Shown piece after piece: positions 1 to 9,790 of a stretch of 27,163 bases of DNA. The stretch's first letter is position 1, and the number at the start of each line of letters is the position of its first letter. The translations under genes were made by a program, and so were the position numbers. The DNA is from Welwitschia mirabilis (Eukaryota > Gnetophyta > Gnetopsida > Welwitschiales), in contig JBOZIK010000001.1 of NCBI GenBank assembly GCA_051453625.1, positions 109,136,027 to 109,163,189 of the forward strand, written 5' to 3'. The notes beneath the pieces are model-generated. The model made no database searches, had not been told where the DNA came from, and worked only from the letters and a program-made list of their open reading frames with translations.

Positions 1-184
1 TTCACCAACAACTTTATGAGGATTATGTAATAGCTTATAAATGTTTTATCATAGCTATCGATTATAACCCTAGTGATAAATTTCATAAGAAAGATCTAGT
101 TGATTATTTCTATAGTGGATTGAATTCTCAAACTAAACAACTTATACACTTTTCTTGTGGAGGCAACTTGTTAAATTTTTAGAG

Positions 185-488
185 AATATTGTAAAAACAA
201 GCCAAACGTAGCCTAAATCCACTAAAAAAAATTAAACTATAGGCCAAATATTAAAGGATTTAAAGGAAATTAAACATGACAAGGAANNNNNNNNNNNNNN
301 NNNNNNNNNNNNNNNNNNNNNNNNNNNNNNNNNNNNNNNNNNNNNNNNNNNNNNNNNNNNNNNNNNNNNNNNNNNNNNNNNNNNNNAATATTGTAAAAAA
401 AAGCCAAACTTATCCTAAATCCACTAAAAAAAATTAAACTATAGGCCAAATATTAAAGGATTTAAAGGAAATTAAACATGACAAGGAA
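185..488 (+). repeat. Near-identical 102-bp copies on both sides of a gap
   Basis: Bases 185-286 and 387-488 match at 99 of 102 positions by direct reading, separated only by 100 N. The differences are in the first 30 bases. This is most easily explained as two overlapping contig ends or haplotypes that were not merged, although a true short duplication in gag cannot be excluded. Confidence 0.85.
287..386. other. Assembly gap, 100 N
   Basis: Run of exactly 100 N, the conventional size for a gap of unknown length, flanked by near-identical sequence. Confidence 0.99.
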
Positions 489-603
489 GAAGAAAGATAG
501 AATTCAACCAACTTGATGAAAGATTTTAATACTACTTTAAAAAAAGTATACATAAATAATAGTTGATATAAAAGCAATAAATAATGAAAACTCAACTTCA
601 AAT

Positions 604-645
604 TGTGAAATTTGTAAAGATAACTCTCATCCAACTAAAGAGTGT
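604..645 (+). other. Intact CCHC zinc knuckle of the gypsy gag
   Basis: Translation gives CEICKDNSHPTKEC, a perfect C-x2-C-x4-H-x4-C knuckle. This motif binds the retrotransposon RNA during packaging. It is one of the few motifs in the window with all key residues preserved. Confidence 0.85.
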
Positions 646-650
646 CCTTT

Positions 651-709
651 NNNNNNNNNNNNNNNNNNNNNNNNNNNNNNNNNNNNNNNNNNNNNNNNNN
701 NNNNNNNNN
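651..709. other. Assembly gap, 59 N
   Basis: Run of 59 N just after the gag zinc knuckle. No duplicated flank is seen here, so this is probably an estimated gap within gag. Confidence 0.99.
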
Positions 710-1400
710 CTAATTTTAAAATCTAATTACAATTTCAACAAAGATTGGATGGGAAACCTGAATGAAAACGTTTTGAAAATAGATTTAAAAATTCAAACTT
801 TCAACCTAATTTTCAACAAAATCAAAATGATCCACTTGAGAATCCATAGAAGAAATGAAAAAAGTGCAAGAAAAACCTAATAGCAATATTGAGAACTTAT
901 TAAATATTCTTTAATAAATAATTCTTGCTAATCAAAGGCATAAGGATCTCTTGCATCACAACCTTTATCCAATCCAAATGAATTTAAGAAAGATTTAAAA
1001 GTAGTAACAGGAAGTGAAAATGATATAATACCTCTTACCCTTAATGTTTTAACTTCTAAAAAAATTAAATAAATGAAATGAATTATGTAGAAATTTTGGA
1101 TTCATATAACTTTCTATCAATCTCACCTATTAAAGGGTCCATTAAAAATGCCTCATAAGAAAATAAGGAAAATAAACCATCCACTCCTAGAATCGATCAA
1201 TTAAATGCAAATCCTACTTTTGATAAACACTTAAAAAAAATCTGATGTAAGAGGTAAATATCAACTTTTATTTTTAGAAACTCTTACAAGAAAATCCTAA
1301 ATATTCTAAGTTATGAAAGGACTTAGTAATAAAAAAGTAAAAACATATCATTCTTTACAAAGTTTTTTTTGCTTAATCTCTTTCCAACTTAGTTATGAAA

Positions 1401-1830
1401 AAGTGTCCTAAATTCAAAGAGCCTAGAGCTGCAACTATGAGTATTACCTTAGAAGGAAACAAAAGAATTTAAAAAGCTTTAATTAACATAGGAGAAAGTG
1501 TAAACATCATGCCTCTCCACATATTTAGAATACTTAGGTTGAAAAATAGAATAGAACCTATACAAATTTATCTTGGAACTGATTAATACCTCAATTAAGA
1601 AACCATTAGTAATTGTCAAGGACTTATTACTCAAATTGAGAAAGATTTTTACCTCATAGATGTTGTCATGATGAAAGATAAAACATGATGAAAGTTATCT
1701 ACTTCTTTTATAAAGAGCCTTTTATGCAACTGCTTATTATAGCATTGACACACGATCTGAGATGATGAGATGTTATTTTGGCAATAGATAATTTACCTTT
1801 AGAGTTTTTAATGTTATTAAACAGGACATA
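1401..1830 (+). pseudogene. Ty3/gypsy aspartic protease remnant, active-site Asp lost
   Basis: The frame starting at 1401 reads KCPKFKEP and then ALINIGESVNIMPLHIF, which lines up with the plant gypsy protease core where a D-(L/I)-G-A-S motif precedes VN.MPL..F. At 1485-1487 the codon is AAC (Asn) where the catalytic Asp is expected, and Glu replaces the usual Ala of the motif. About 75 codons later ATAYYSIDTRS and the TFRVFNV block match the end of the domain before reverse transcriptase. Several stops are present. The enzyme would cleave Gag-Pol; this copy cannot. Confidence 0.75.
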
Positions 1831-2089
1831 GAAACTGAACTTAACCTTAAGGATGAACTTAAACCCACCTTGTTTTTACAAAATTAATCAATTAAGAAGA
1901 GATTAATCATGCTAAATGAACCAAATTTATATGATGATCCTACTAAAACACACTATCTTAAGTTGGAGGATGAATATCACACTAACTGGGGAGAAACTCA
2001 ATATTTTTATTTGGTAGAAAAACTTTTTGCATAGTTTCATCCCATATCTATAGTCCTCATGAAAGATGGAAATAGTTAAAAATATTAGC

Positions 2090-2790
2090 ATTGAACTTAA
2101 GAAATTATCCTAAGATTTAAAATATATTTTTCTATCCAAAAATAGAACGAAACTCCTAATAATGAGTGACCTTTTTACTCCTCAATAAGAATCAAACTTG
2201 GGCTCACTCTTAACTTTGAAAGAAAATGCCTTTGCTTGGAAACATAAGGACTTAGCTATCATTCATCTTTCCATAGTTCAACACATGGTTTACCTTGAAG
2301 GTAATGCTAAACCTATTAGGTAGCCCCAAAGAAATCATATATGCCATATCTAATAGTAAATGGGTTAGTCCTTTAATAGTAGTTCTAGAAAAGTTTGGAA
2401 AATGAAGAATGTGCATCCATTTTAGAAAACTTAGTGAGGTCACTAAAAAGGATCATTGCCCTTTACCATTTCTTGATTAAGTACTTGATAGAATCCAAGG
2501 TTATTCCTACTATTGTTTTCTTGATGTATATAGTAACTATAATCAAATTTTTTTAGCAAGTAAAGACCAAGATAACCTCATCCTTTAGAACCTTTTCTTT
2601 TAGAAGAATGCCCTCTGAACTTTGTAATACCCCTAGAACCTTTCAACAAGCCATGATAGAGATGATTTTTGATATGATAGAAGATTATATTGAATGAATG
2701 ACTTCTTCATTTTTATTGATACTTTTTAATAAACTATAGAGAGATTAGAAAAAGTTCTAGATCCAATGTATTAAGAGTGGATTATATTTG
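2090..2790 (+). pseudogene. Ty3/gypsy reverse transcriptase remnant with frameshifts
   Basis: Recognisable blocks in order are LKYIFL, LTLKENAFAW with DLAII, KPI.(stop)PQR, KWVSPLIVV, DHCPLPFLD, CFLDVYSNYNQI, RRMPSELCNTPRTFQQAM and, after a second frame change, MNDFF at 2694-2708. The first Asp of the catalytic pair in the (Y/F)xDD box has become Asn. One frameshift lies between the NYNQI block and the RRMP block, with a few residues lost, and another just before MNDFF. The domain copies element RNA into DNA. RNase H follows without a gap. High confidence in identity; clearly inactive. Confidence 0.9.
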
Positions 2791-3480
2791 AGTTGGAAAA
2801 AGAGTTTTCTCCTTATCAATCATGGAATTGTCTTAGGTCATCAAATTTTAAAAGAAGGGATTAGAATGAATCCTACAAAAGTTAATATCATTAAAAACTT
2901 TAGTCCTTCAACTAATGTCAAACAAGTTAGATCTTTTCTCAGTTATGCTGATTTTTATGGACATTTTATTAATGATTATGCTTTAATTTATAAACCTCTC
3001 CACTCTTTACTTGAAAAATATGTTAAATTTGATTAGAACAATTTATGCCAACTTTCATTTCAAACTTTCAAAGAAAAAATTTCTTCTAAAACTATTATCA
3101 TGGGTCCTGATTAGAGTAAAGATTTTGAACTTATGTGTGATGTAAGTAACATTACTATGGGAGGTTCTTGGTCAAAGTATGAAAATGGTTTTAAAGTCAT
3201 ATCTTATCTTAGTAAAACTTTATCTCAAGCTCAATCTAAATATACTACTATCAATAGAAAAATTCTTATCATTACATTTTTTATAGATCATCTTTGACAT
3301 TTTCTTCTTGTCTTTTACATCAATGTTTATGTAGATCATGTAGCCATATGCTATCTTATGACTAAAATAGAATCTAGTGCTAGGATTGCTAGGTGGATTC
3401 TTCTCATATAAGAATTTAATCTCACCATCATTAATAATCCTAAAAAACATAATAGTATTGATAATCATCTATCTTGACTT
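2788..3480 (+). pseudogene. Ty3/gypsy RT thumb/connection and RNase H remnant
   Basis: A single reading frame of about 230 codons matches the family throughout: GIVLGHQILKEGIRM, VKQVRSFLSYADFYGHFI, FELMCDVSN, SQAQSKYTTIN, and the final ARIARWILL and DNHLS blocks. It is broken only by stops at 3034 (TAG), 3112 (TAG), 3295 (TGA), 3409 (TAA) and 3475 (TGA). Each falls where the family has Trp, Trp, Arg, Gln and Arg respectively, so each is explained by one C-to-T or G-to-A transition. There is no frameshift, unlike the reverse transcriptase part. The Met codon at 2788 is internal and is not a real start. Confidence 0.9.
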
Positions 3481-3539
3481 TCTTGCTCTAATGATGAACT
3501 TCCCATAAATGATTCTTTTAAAAATGAATAACTCTTTAT

Positions 3540-4780
3540 GATTAAACAACTTTATGCTATCCCTTCTACTCATCCTACTCCCTAGTATGCTAGTATTGTA
3601 AACTACCTTGTTACTATAAAAGCTACTTAGCATTGAAACCATAACCAATTTAAATATTTTCTACATAGGATTAGTGACTATGAGTGGAACAAACCCCATA
3701 TTTATAGATGTTGTAAAGATTAAATCATGCATAAGTATGTGCCTAAATGGAAAAGCTTAAAAGTCCTAAAAATTTACCATGATTGGATATGTGAGGGATA
3801 CTTTAATGGCCAAAAGACCACCATAAAAATTATTTACTCTAGTTTTTAATGGCCTACTCTTTTCAAGGATTCATTTGAATTTTTTAAAAGGTGTGATGCA
3901 ATGTTATGGTAATCTAGCACATTCTCAAGATATGCTTCTCAAACCTATACTTGAATGTAAACCTTTTTATTATTTGAAAATTGACTCTATAGGCTCGATT
4001 ACACCACATTATAATGACAAAAATTATACCTTGTAGTAGCTAATTATGTTACTAAATGGGTAAAAGTTGTTTCTGTTACAGAAAATGATGCTCAAACTAT
4101 TTCAAACTCATATCTTTCAATGTTTGAGTTTTTCCACAATTCATCACTACCAATTAGAAAACTCATTTCTTTACCATCTTTTTTGAAAACTCCTTTTATC
4201 CATTGGTATTAAACATAGAATTACATGTACCTATCATCCTCAAACTAATGACCAAGTCAAAAATGCAAATAAAGAAATCAAAAAGATGCTTCAAAAATTA
4301 GTCTCTGTCAATAGGAAATCTGGTTCTCTAAACTTAAAGATTTTCTTTGGGCTTACTATACTACTTGACATAACTCTCAAGGTTTCTCACTATTTACTTG
4401 TGTATGAAAAAATTTGTATTTTATTGGTTAATGTTTGCTATATTCTTATCTATCCACCCATTAATTTAACTTTATAGACTTTAATGATAATTATAAAACC
4501 ACATTAGCCAAACTTTACCATTTAGATGAAAGACATGCTCATGCTTTACATCATTAACTCATTCATAAAGCTCAAGGCAAGTTTAAACATGATAAAAAGA
4601 TTAGTCATAAGAAATTTAAACCTAATCAACTTATTCTTTTATATAATACCTGAGTACACCTTTTTCACAACAAGTCAACTTCTAAATGGATAGATCTTTA
4701 TCTTATAGAAAAATACATTCAAATGGCTTAGTTTAAATCTTTGATCTAAAAACTAGAAAAATTTAAAAAGTTAATGAAAA
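3540..4780 (+). pseudogene. Ty3/gypsy integrase remnant
   Basis: The zinc-binding N-terminal region is recognisable from WYASIVNYLVT through YVPKWKSLKVLKIYHDW and WPTLFKD. Several of its His/Cys ligands have changed, for example Tyr where the GGHF-type His is expected. The core is marked by GIKHRITCTYHPQTNDQVK. The final acid of the D,D-E triad is Lys (AAA, 4259-4261) where Glu is expected. After NKEIKKMLQK the frame moves on to the C-terminal FKPNQLILLYN and NKSTSKW blocks near 4615-4690, with a TGA after YNT. Integrase would insert element DNA into the chromosome. Multiple stops and shifts; inactive. Confidence 0.85.
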
Positions 4781-6915
4781 AAGGTCAAAAATTCATAAGT
4801 CATACTCTGATAAACCTTGAACATGATAGAAGCACTTATTTTGAAAGCTCCTCTTACTTAGGAGGATCTTCCTTTTATCATTGGGTAAATTCCTTCTTTA
4901 CTCATTTTATAGGTAAACAACATATTACCACTTAAGTATTTTTAACTTAACATATTTATTTACTTATAAAGTTTCCATGATTAGAAATATTTTACTTGGA
5001 CATTTAGATGATAAAATTAACTTCATCTAATCTTCAAACATTTATATATCTATGAACTTCGTTTTAAAGGAAGATTCTTTCATTTTCATTCAATTATATG
5101 AGTTTTTTTTTTTTTGTGCCTGTTCTTACTTTGTTACTCATTTCATTACCTCACTTTTATCCTTACAAGTACTTGGTCATGTGGAATGTTATTTTAATTC
5201 ACAAAAAGAAATAATAACCATGCTATTTCATGTTATATCTCAAAAACATGGTTATCATGATGTCCTACTACAAGTACACTGGGGCAAATATGCCTTAGAA
5301 GAATATTTGGTAGTGCGATATGGTAGCTATGAAAACTCCATTAGGATGTCAATTAGACATGCTATGCATGTTTTTACTCCTCTAACAGTGGCTACACTCC
5401 CCTCATCATGATAGAATAAATTGCACTTTGAGACTATGAGATCAGCAATGTCATTGGTATCATCAAATGTATTGCTTATTTTCTAGACTTATTTTATTTA
5501 TTTATTTAGGGTACTTTCACATGAGCGCTCTACTTTTTAAATTCTAGTGCTTTTTTTTTATATGGTAGCTTATAAGTTCCTATTTTAAATAACTTTTTAT
5601 CTTCTCATTTATTGTTTAATAATATTAAGCATAATGGTCATCACTATAATCATTACCTAATTGACTCGTACTTTATAGTTTCTAAATTCTATCATGCATC
5701 TTTCATCAAGTGATTTTTTTATTATTGCCAAGGGAATTTATTAGGTTAGAATTTAGAATAAGCAAGCAATCATATTTATGTTTCTAGTTGTCCATTGTTA
5801 TTTTGTTTTTTTCATTAGCTATTTTATTGAATTTTTCAAAGTTATTTTTCACACTTTTTCAGCATAATATTATGGATCTAATCACTTCCTAGTTTATTGT
5901 TGATATCTTTTCCTAGTTTATATAGAGAATTCATTTTTGATAGGTTCTCATAGTATGATAATTTTCAGTTCTTTATTGTCCATGAGTTTGGGTACATTTG
6001 TGAAGTCTGTGAGCATTATTTATTTTTACTTAGTGCATTTTATTATATTTTTCTACTTTCCTCCATGAATCCCTCTCCATCATGGGCATGTTTTTTAGAC
6101 TATTTCTTTACTTTCTACCTTATTTTTATTTTTCTACTATTTTTTATGTATTTACTTGTTTCTTGAATTTTTATGATTTAACTTTTCCCTCTAAACAACC
6201 TATTTAATCATTATCATCTAATGTCTATCATCTTTATGATAGATGTTCTGATACTCATCATTTATGTTTGGTGCAATTTAAGATGTCTTTCTTTTCCTAG
6301 TGGATGGAGGTGCACACAGGACATCTTTTTTGGACTTTATTCTGTGATTTTAAGCATAAATTTTTTGAAAAGATCATGTTTTGAGATTTCACATTACATA
6401 TGTAGGCTAAGTTATTTGGATTTATTTTTTATGTTAATTGAATAAATTCATGGACTTTATCTTGCAGGAGTATAGTAGCACTCTCATAGAGTTTTTTTGT
6501 AGCTATGTTTCAGATCATATAAAAATGAATGCTATATCTACTCTATCCTTTTTCCCTTATGAATTACACTAATGAACTTAAATGCATTACTCTTTCAAGA
6601 TTAGCACTACTTAAATTTATTACATTAGTTCATTATCTCTATTTCTATAATATGCATATACATTATCATTTTCTATGTTATCAATGTTAAATCTTATGAT
6701 TTTTGTATGTGTATAACATTCATTTATTCTATGGTAACATGCTTAATTAGTGGGCTTAGGAATATTTTTAGCATTTGTATTGATTAATTTATTTGTGATA
6801 CCTATTCTTACATGATTTAATTAAACTTAATTTATATTTTTTCAAGTTCTATTTCATCTGAGTCAAATTGGCTTGTAATATAGCTGATCACTCACTTTGT
6901 TAGGGACTAATAATT
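4781..6915 (+). other. 3' segment of the gypsy element without recognised coding
   Basis: About 2.1 kb lies between integrase and the polypurine tract. Some Athila elements carry an env-like frame here, but I recognise none. From about 5420 to 6850 the + strand is strikingly T-rich, with many TTTT and TTTAT runs and few purine runs. A 13-T run sits at 5103-5115. One open frame is annotated separately. Confidence 0.5.
5052..5411 (+). CDS. Unrecognised 119-codon open frame after gypsy pol
   Basis: This is the longest uninterrupted frame in the first 14 kb. It begins with a hydrophobic, Phe-rich stretch (residues about 8-42, including a run coded by poly-T) that could be a membrane segment. A more ordinary hydrophilic part follows, with HVISQKHGYHDVLL and YALEEYLVVRYGSYEN. 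I do not recognise a domain. It lies where Athila-type elements sometimes hold an env-like gene, but there is no motif support. The sequence from about 5160 to 5400 is less T-biased than its right flank. It may be chance, an env-like remnant or a captured fragment. Confidence 0.2.
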   Translation: MNFVLKEDSFIFIQLYEFFFFCACSYFVTHFITSLLSLQVLGHVECYFNSQKEIITMLFHVISQKHGYHDVLLQVHWGKYALEEYLVVRYGSYENSIRMSIRHAMHVFTPLTVATLPSS

Positions 6916-6927
6916 CTAAGTAGGGGC
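6916..6927 (+). other. Polypurine tract just left of an LTR
   Basis: CTAAGTAGGGGC ends three bases before the TGTTAT that I take as the LTR start. Plant gypsy elements use a purine run of this kind to prime plus-strand DNA synthesis, directly upstream of the 3' LTR. Confidence 0.5.
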
Positions 6928-6930
6928 CTA

Positions 6931-8033
6931 TGTTATGATGCCAATTTATAATAATTTGATAGTGTATTTTAAGTTTTTTTACAGACATCTATAAAGGTTC
7001 AGATGCAATGCTCATAATTATGGAGATCTGATCGAATAACCACTGAAACATGTAATTCTTAGAAGATTTGGAGGTTTCTTAGGGTTATTCTAGTATTATA
7101 TACTTGGAAGAAGGATTTATCATTCAAAAGACTAACTTACCTTTGATATTATAGATAAGGAAGTCTATTGTCCCCTTTACCATCTCCACAATAGGTATGA
7201 TGATAGCACTACTGACATGGACAAAAATTATGGGGTTGATAGTGGGGTATGAATGCCTTTTAATGTAGTGTGATGTCCCCTTTGTCATCCCCATAATAAT
7301 CAAGATAACAATTGTTTTTCTTTGATTGAAAAATAATTATCTTTATAATGACTTCAAGTGACTCATTTGAGCTATTAGGTTTCTTTTTTGACTTCTATGG
7401 TTGAGTTTCTAGAATCTTAATGTAAAACTATAAATACCCTTCCCCTTATTCATTTCTATTTCCATCTTCTATACCTAATATGCTTGTGACAGAACATTGA
7501 AGGATAAGAGATCCATCTAGTAGGTACAGAGAGGAGTTTCCTTGTTGTTAGTTTGAGACTCTTCCATTAAGGTGTTGCTATTTTATTATAGGTGGATGTA
7601 AAGTTATATAAATCAATACAATTACTCTTTTAAATTCAAATTCTGTTTATATCCCTGATGGTTTAAGTTAATTATAGTCTAGTGATAATTCTGTAATTTA
7701 TTTAAATCATAAGGGCAACCTTTGGTAAGTTTGACTTTGGTTAGTATTAGATTTACATTATTATTCCATTTTCATTTCACATTGCATTTCATATCCTATT
7801 TGATATATCTTATAGTTCACATTGATTAGGAATAAGTTCTCTTCTTAATTAATTTGAATTATAGAGAAGCTATTTCTTGTAATAAGAGAATTAGGACTTA
7901 ATAGAATCCATTTTCATCAATTACATTTCATTCTCATTTACCATTGAATTACCTTTTACTTTATTATTTACTTTCAATTATTAAAAGATAAAAGGCTAAG
8001 CATACCTTTGGAAATCAATTCTCTAACTCTGAC
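6931..8033 (+). mobile_element. Gypsy LTR, about 1.1 kb
   Basis: The segment begins TGTTATGATG right after a polypurine tract, has a TATA box about 500 bp in, and ends directly before a decayed tRNA-Asp-type primer-binding site. The right end no longer shows a clean CA. Within the left half, a C-rich block is present twice (near 7170 and 7273). No second copy of this LTR is in the window for comparison, so limits are inferred from flanking signals only. Confidence 0.5.
7429..7436 (+). promoter_or_regulatory. TATA box in the gypsy LTR
   Basis: TATAAATA followed by a C-rich stretch (CCCTTCCCC), a usual context for the transcription start in plant LTRs. Confidence 0.5.
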
Positions 8034-8053
8034 TTAGTGCCTTTGTTGGGATT
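8034..8053 (+). other. Decayed primer-binding site, tRNA-Asp type
   Basis: TTAGTGCCTTTGTTGGGATT resembles the primer site common in Athila/Tat-type plant gypsy elements (complement of a tRNA-Asp 3' end, beginning TTGGCGCC). Most mismatches are G-to-A or C-to-T. It lies at the right edge of the LTR, where such a site should be if internal DNA of a retroelement once followed. Confidence 0.55.
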
Positions 8054-8174
8054 ATGACATTTGGGTGAACTTTGTCTATATCAGCATGTGTTTTTCTATA
8101 AGTTATTTTATTTCTAGGTTTATCTAAAGGACTTTAGAATTGCATAAATTCACACCATAAAAATTGAAAAACTT

Positions 8175-9605
8175 AAAGAAATTCCAACAAATAACATTAG
8201 TGCTATCAGCCAAGACTATTAATATTGTCAGTCTTCTAAGATAAAACCTATCAAAACTCATGTTCCTACATTAATTCAAGGAGTTCATCATAATTAACTT
8301 ATGGAATAAGTTAGAACTGATTCAAAATAAATCTTCAAATCTGATAATGCTTTGTAGAAGTACAAAATGACATGTCATATTGGCGCATGATAGTAATGAG
8401 GATGATCATGTAAAAGACACATGATATGGTTATCAATCGGCAGTGTCATTTGACTTTACATGTCATTATCATGCTTGCATAAGAAGATAAAGAATTTTTA
8501 TTTATGATTACATGCCAAAACTTGTAACTTCCTCCTTGAGTATCCACCCTAACGTAATCCCCTTACATAACTATCCCTCAGCCACTCATCTAACATAATC
8601 ATGAAAAGATCTTTAATCTTACCCTTATCTATAAAAGGATCTTAAGTGTCTATTGCAATGGATCTTTTGATTGAATATCCTAGTAAAAAGACATAGAACA
8701 TTAGGATATCATGGTCTTTAAATCATCTTTCTATGAGACAAATATTCTAAGGCTAGTTGAGGAGTCCTCCATCTTCATCTTTCTCCTTTAAATATAATCT
8801 ATAATTTTATATTTTAGTCCCAAATTTGATTTTCTTAATCTTTTATTATTAATGCATAATTCATTTGGTATGAACACTTTTTAGGTAAAGCTAATTCTTA
8901 AGTAGGTTTTTTTCATTATTAATGATTATTCATTTAGTATTAGTAATCTTTAGGTGAAACTACTTTATTGTTAGGTTCTTTTATAACAAATGAATTATTT
9001 GAGATTACTTTTAAGATATTATAGTTCCTATCATTTTGTAAACATTTATTCATACTCTCCATGCTTATGAAGGACTATGAATATTAGTGAGACTTAGTAA
9101 CTCACTAAAACTTACTTGATGGATGAGACTATGCCTTCACACTAAGCCTTAACAAATTGATGAATCTAGTTATGTTTTAAGATATAAAAGTCATTGGAGA
9201 AAAGTGGAACATTGGATGAATCAATTATACATTTAGAGGACTTTGTTCCCTTACATTATTAAGTGAATATCAGTTCTAAATCTCAACTTTTGAATATTAG
9301 TTTATTTTGATTTTCATTTTAACTTGAAATAATCATGTTTCTTTTGATTATGTTACCACATATATCCCTGTGATCGAATAATATTGAGTGTAAAGTTAAT
9401 TTAATCGAGTTTTCTCCTCTACACAAATAAGGTTTTGATGTTGTTTCTAGGAATATTAGTCTAGTAGCTTTTCATGAGTACATGATTTTCTTCTTGTAAT
9501 TTCTATTGAGTTAGATTTTATTTTTTCAATGATGGGTACTAGTTCATTTTTAATGATATTAAAATTGATCCTATTCTATTTTCTTTATGTGTTTTCATTT
9601 CCTTC
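8175..9605 (+). mobile_element. LTR unit A plus a short internal remnant
   Basis: Contains the family landmarks and a TATA box at 8630-8637. Its downstream end, near 9360-9605, aligns with B at 10790-11035: a TATATCCCTGT/TAAATCCCTAT block, a GAGTACATGATTTT / GAGTGCATGATTTT block, ACTAGT and TTTCCTTCT/TTTCCTTTCAG. The left limit is uncertain between 8125 and 8180. The primer site expected near 9435 is only weakly visible. Coding: none seen. Confidence 0.6.
8630..8637 (+). promoter_or_regulatory. TATA box of LTR unit A
   Basis: TATAAAAG at the same place relative to the family landmarks as in units B and C. Confidence 0.5.
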
Positions 9606-9790
9606 TAGTCGTGGATTATTTACATGTAAAAATTAATATTCTAAGAAAGTAAAATGAATCAATTTAACATAGGCAGAAATACTAAAGTTATAGTTTTATC
9701 ACATATTAATATTTTTTGCCCTTTTTATTACATTTTTATGTAATCATCAATTTTCCTTAACATTAATAATTATTAAAATTAAAAAACATG
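9605..9790 (+). repeat. Junction between unit A and unit B (internal 3' end remnant)
   Basis: The TTTACATGTAAAAATTAATA segment here corresponds to the end of the internal regions before C (about 14565) and before D (about 20209), including the following CATAGG and TTATTACAT blocks. Relative to B, unit A therefore jumps from the start of an internal region to its end, an internal deletion of roughly 3.5 kb. Confidence 0.5.

Larger units (their letters stand above)
1..1080 (+). pseudogene. Ty3/gypsy gag remnant (capsid part plus zinc knuckle)
   Basis: The first 180 bases translate in frame 2 with the pattern DLVDYFYSGLN followed by a GGN motif, matching the end of the plant retrotransposon gag domain, where a conserved FY.GL and GG.L are usual. 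A stop follows at about 181. A complete CCHC knuckle is seen at 604-645. After the gap at 651-709 the frame is rich in Asn, Gln and Phe, as expected for the tail of Athila-type gag. Gag forms the virus-like particle and binds element RNA. The start codon is outside the window and several stops and two gaps break the frame. Confident as gag, less so about exact limits. Confidence 0.7.
1..8053 (+). mobile_element. Decayed Athila-like Ty3/gypsy LTR retrotransposon
   Basis: Domain order is gag, protease, reverse transcriptase, RNase H, integrase, which is the Ty3/gypsy order. The left part (5' LTR, primer site and start of gag) lies outside the window. The protease context, the integrase C-terminal LLYN...SKW segment and the tRNA-Asp-type primer site after the LTR fit the Athila/Tat branch; the assignment to Athila is by recognition of motifs, not by search. 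All domains carry stops or frameshifts, so the element cannot encode its own mobility. The pol domains end near 4770, and about 2.1 kb without recognisable coding lies between them and the LTR at 6931. Confidence 0.8.

Noticed and set aside
3220-3468. 82-codon minus-strand frame
   Set aside because: Lies opposite the clear gypsy RNase H frame; a shadow.
6221-6445. 74-codon hydrophobic open frame
   Set aside because: Consists of T-rich DNA that yields Phe, Leu and Ile codons; no motif or homologous copy to support it.
9421-9460. Possible primer-binding site after LTR unit A (GGTTTTGATGTTGTTTCTAG)
   Set aside because: Position is right but the match is too weak to call as a feature; only the B site is convincing.
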